Part shown: one piece after another, positions 59,003-60,223 of the stretch | Layout of the letters: each line of letters begins with the position of its first letter | Numbering within the stretch: position 1 is the first letter of the stretch | Origin: Verrucomicrobiota bacterium | GTDB lineage: Bacteria > Verrucomicrobiota > Verrucomicrobiia > Limisphaerales > UBA11358 | Direction of reading: 5' to 3' | DNA: 60,223 nt | Assembly: GCA_028872915.1 (NCBI GenBank) | Contig: JAGWNY010000018.1 | Span: 1-60,223, forward strand | Notes under the pieces: model-generated | What the model saw: the letters and a program-made list of their open reading frames with translations, nothing else | The model's database searches: none | Told to the model about the DNA's origin: nothing | Translations under genes and position numbers: made by a program

Positions 59003-59767
59003 CTAACGGTAGATGACGCGGGTGTTACAGAGGTGGTCGTGCAGCGCCCGCTTTTGTGGATTGTCAAAAATGGCGATGATGTAGCCGATCAGGCAGGTCA
59101 GGCTGCTCAACATTTTCCCGAAATACCGCCCGCATGAGCGCAAGTAGGAAACGCGCCCGCCGTCGGCAATCACCACTTTGATTTTGCAGGCCATCTTGCC
59201 CAAGGTCGCCCCGTATTTTCCCACCATCAAGGTTTCGTAACTTGCGGCCACGGCTACTTCGAGAGCCAACAAGACAAACTGAACGCTGACGATGGCGGAC
59301 GGATTGTGGCGCGCCGCGATGGCGCTGATATATCCGAGAAGGAAACCCAGGGCCATATTGACCACCATCAAGATCAAGCCGTCCAAAACCACCGCGGAGA
59401 ACCGGGTTAAAATGCGCGCGTAGCGCAATTCGCCGGTGTTCACCGGAGCGCCTTCCTGGAGTTTTTGCAGGAACACAGGCTTGCACGCGGCGCATACGCG
59501 GGCATTGCCGTAACGGATTGTTTCTTCAACCGGAAACATTTTGCCGCATTCGGCGCAAACTGCTTCGGCGGTTGGCTCACCAGTCGCTCCGGTTGTACTG
59601 TCTGATGGCGTGCCGCCCAAGGCACTCCGGCAGGGCGTCCACTCTGCCAAGCCCTCGCGCCAGACGAGCGTGTCGGGCTGAATTTTCCCGCCGCGCAGCA
59701 TCTCGCCGAGTTGTTCCTCACTCACTGGACCGGCTTGTTGTCCTTGTTCGACATAATACCAGTTCAT
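59003..59767 (-). CDS. GYF_2 - zinc ribbon - RDD fusion membrane protein
   Basis: 254 aa from the ATG at 59767, which gives the exact GYF_2 start MNWYYVEQGQQAGPVSEEQL (domain ~1-50, ending VWREGLAEWTP). A small Cys4 ribbon (~72-95, CAECGKMF and CAACK) follows. The RDD domain (~115-250) has RFSAVVLDGLILMVVNM, YGATLGKMACKIKVV and RSCGRYFGKMLSSLTCLIGYI. This is the first gene of the ten-gene minus-strand operon. The order GYF_2-zinc-RDD is typical of Verrucomicrobia/Planctomycetes. GYF_2 and the zinc ribbon probably face the cytoplasm. Confidence 0.87.
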   Translation of the reverse strand: MNWYYVEQGQQAGPVSEEQLGEMLRGGKIQPDTLVWREGLAEWTPCRSALGGTPSDSTTGATGEPTAEAVCAECGKMFPVEETIRYGNARVCAACKPVFLQKLQEGAPVNTGELRYARILTRFSAVVLDGLILMVVNMALGFLLGYISAIAARHNPSAIVSVQFVLLALEVAVAASYETLMVGKYGATLGKMACKIKVVIADGGRVSYLRSCGRYFGKMLSSLTCLIGYIIAIFDNPQKRALHDHLCNTRVIYR

Positions 59768-60223
59768 AAGAATTTGGGCTTGCGTTCCTGGATTTAACGG
59801 CCTGACCGGATTGACGGATGCCAGAATGCCAGATGGAAGATGATAATTGCAAAATAAATTATTTGCCGTTGGAAAATGCCATGTCAAAGGCGGGACTGGA
59901 GCCAGAGCACGGAATTTTTAAGCCACTGAAAGTTGATCCAATGGTGGAGGACGGCATACTCCAGGCCCCAAAGGGCGGCGAAAATGAAAGCCCATTTGGC
60001 GCATGACGCCCTGGCTCTGGGGCCGAAAACTATTGTCGCCCCAAGAACGTTTGCCAGGACCGCGAGGGCCAGGGACTAGCCCGGATATTTCATAGTAGGA
60101 TTGAACAAAGAAGCGGCGAGAGGGTCAGAAGGCTTGAAATCACTCAGCCAAATGAAAACGCCACTCACCGCTTCTTGTGCCACAGACTGTAACGAAGAGC
60201 CCCTGCTCTTTCAAGACCTTGGT
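59768..60223. other. Right-end region without a confident gene
   Basis: It should contain the promoter of the ten-gene operon. On the minus strand, 59884-60075 is an open frame of 63 codons after a TAG. Its translation is strongly hydrophobic and aromatic (FIFAALWGLEYAVLHHWINF), but no start codon is present, so it may be a membrane-protein fragment or chance. An inverted pair AAGAAGCGGCGAG (60108-60120) and CTCACCGCTTCTT (60164-60176) lies near the edge. Nothing else is supported. Confidence 0.5.

Noticed and set aside
59818..60006. 62-codon plus-strand frame near the right edge
   Set aside because: Unremarkable composition, no ribosome binding site, and it overlaps the more hydrophobic minus frame; neither is well supported.
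1..60223. CRISPR array, prophage or complete insertion sequence
   Set aside because: No regularly spaced repeats, cas genes, phage structural genes or transposase were found.

Overview
This is a GC-rich chromosomal window from a Gram-negative bacterium that is most likely a member of the Verrucomicrobiota (Pedosphaera/Limisphaerales-like). That placement is an inference. It rests on the mix of genes: GYF_2/RDD/DUF4034-like membrane proteins, a large MoxR-DUF58-SpoIIM-DUF4129 cluster, an ECF sigma/FecR pair, a XylR-type (PBP plus AraC) regulator, and few clear Shine-Dalgarno sequences. Outer-membrane and periplasmic functions (phosphate porin, MlaEFD, Tat) show a diderm envelope. No phage, insertion sequence or CRISPR array is visible. 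Most of the window is core chromosome with small accessory insertions (two PIN toxin-antitoxin pairs and dispersed repeats).

Layout. 1-3.3 kb: tail of a PHP phosphoesterase, ftsY, ribD, ribE. 3.3-4.5 kb (minus): a WXG100-like small protein and an SMP-30-type lactonase. 4.9-10.9 kb: a phosphate regulon of porin, pstS, pstC, pstA, pstB and phoU, preceded by a strong Pho-box array of five 7-bp repeats spaced 11 bp apart. A tandem-hairpin attenuator lies between pstS and pstC. 10.9-16.6 kb (minus): ECF sigma factor, FecR protein, Nif3, an unknown membrane protein, an adenylate-kinase-like enzyme and fmt. 16.7-21.9 kb: alcohol dehydrogenase, an orphan hybrid histidine kinase, and an OlsB/OlsA-like lipid acyltransferase pair with its own candidate Pho box. 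22-28 kb (minus): cysteine desulfurase, dnaN, SNF2 helicase. 28-33 kb (plus): trpF, tag, AbrB-PIN, pntAA/AB/B. 33-36 kb (minus): nfeD, slipin, SDR.

36-39.5 kb: a small unknown gene, a Phd-like/PIN pair, tRNA-Gln(UUG) and mnmG, which carries a perfect 18-bp parS palindrome inside its coding sequence. 40-41.4 kb (minus): tatA, tatC. 41.5-44 kb: mlaE, mlaF, mlaD. 44-47.8 kb (minus): comM, a XylR-type regulator and metF. 47.9-50.3 kb: a GYF_2 protein with a large extracytoplasmic region. 50.3-59.8 kb (minus): a ten-gene membrane operon (GYF_2-RDD, zinc-ribbon proteins, DUF4129, DUF4350, MoxR, DUF58, SpoIIM, RDD).

Themes. The two Pho-box-like arrays suggest that phosphate uptake and synthesis of a phosphorus-free aminolipid are switched on together under phosphate starvation. 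parS in mnmG, dnaN 11 kb away with a DnaA box upstream, and a strongly G-rich plus strand between about 22 and 47 kb suggest an origin-proximal location. A hairpin repeat family occurs between genes of the membrane operon. It also appears to have inserted in frame into the DUF58 gene and to supply the C-terminus of the RDD gene.
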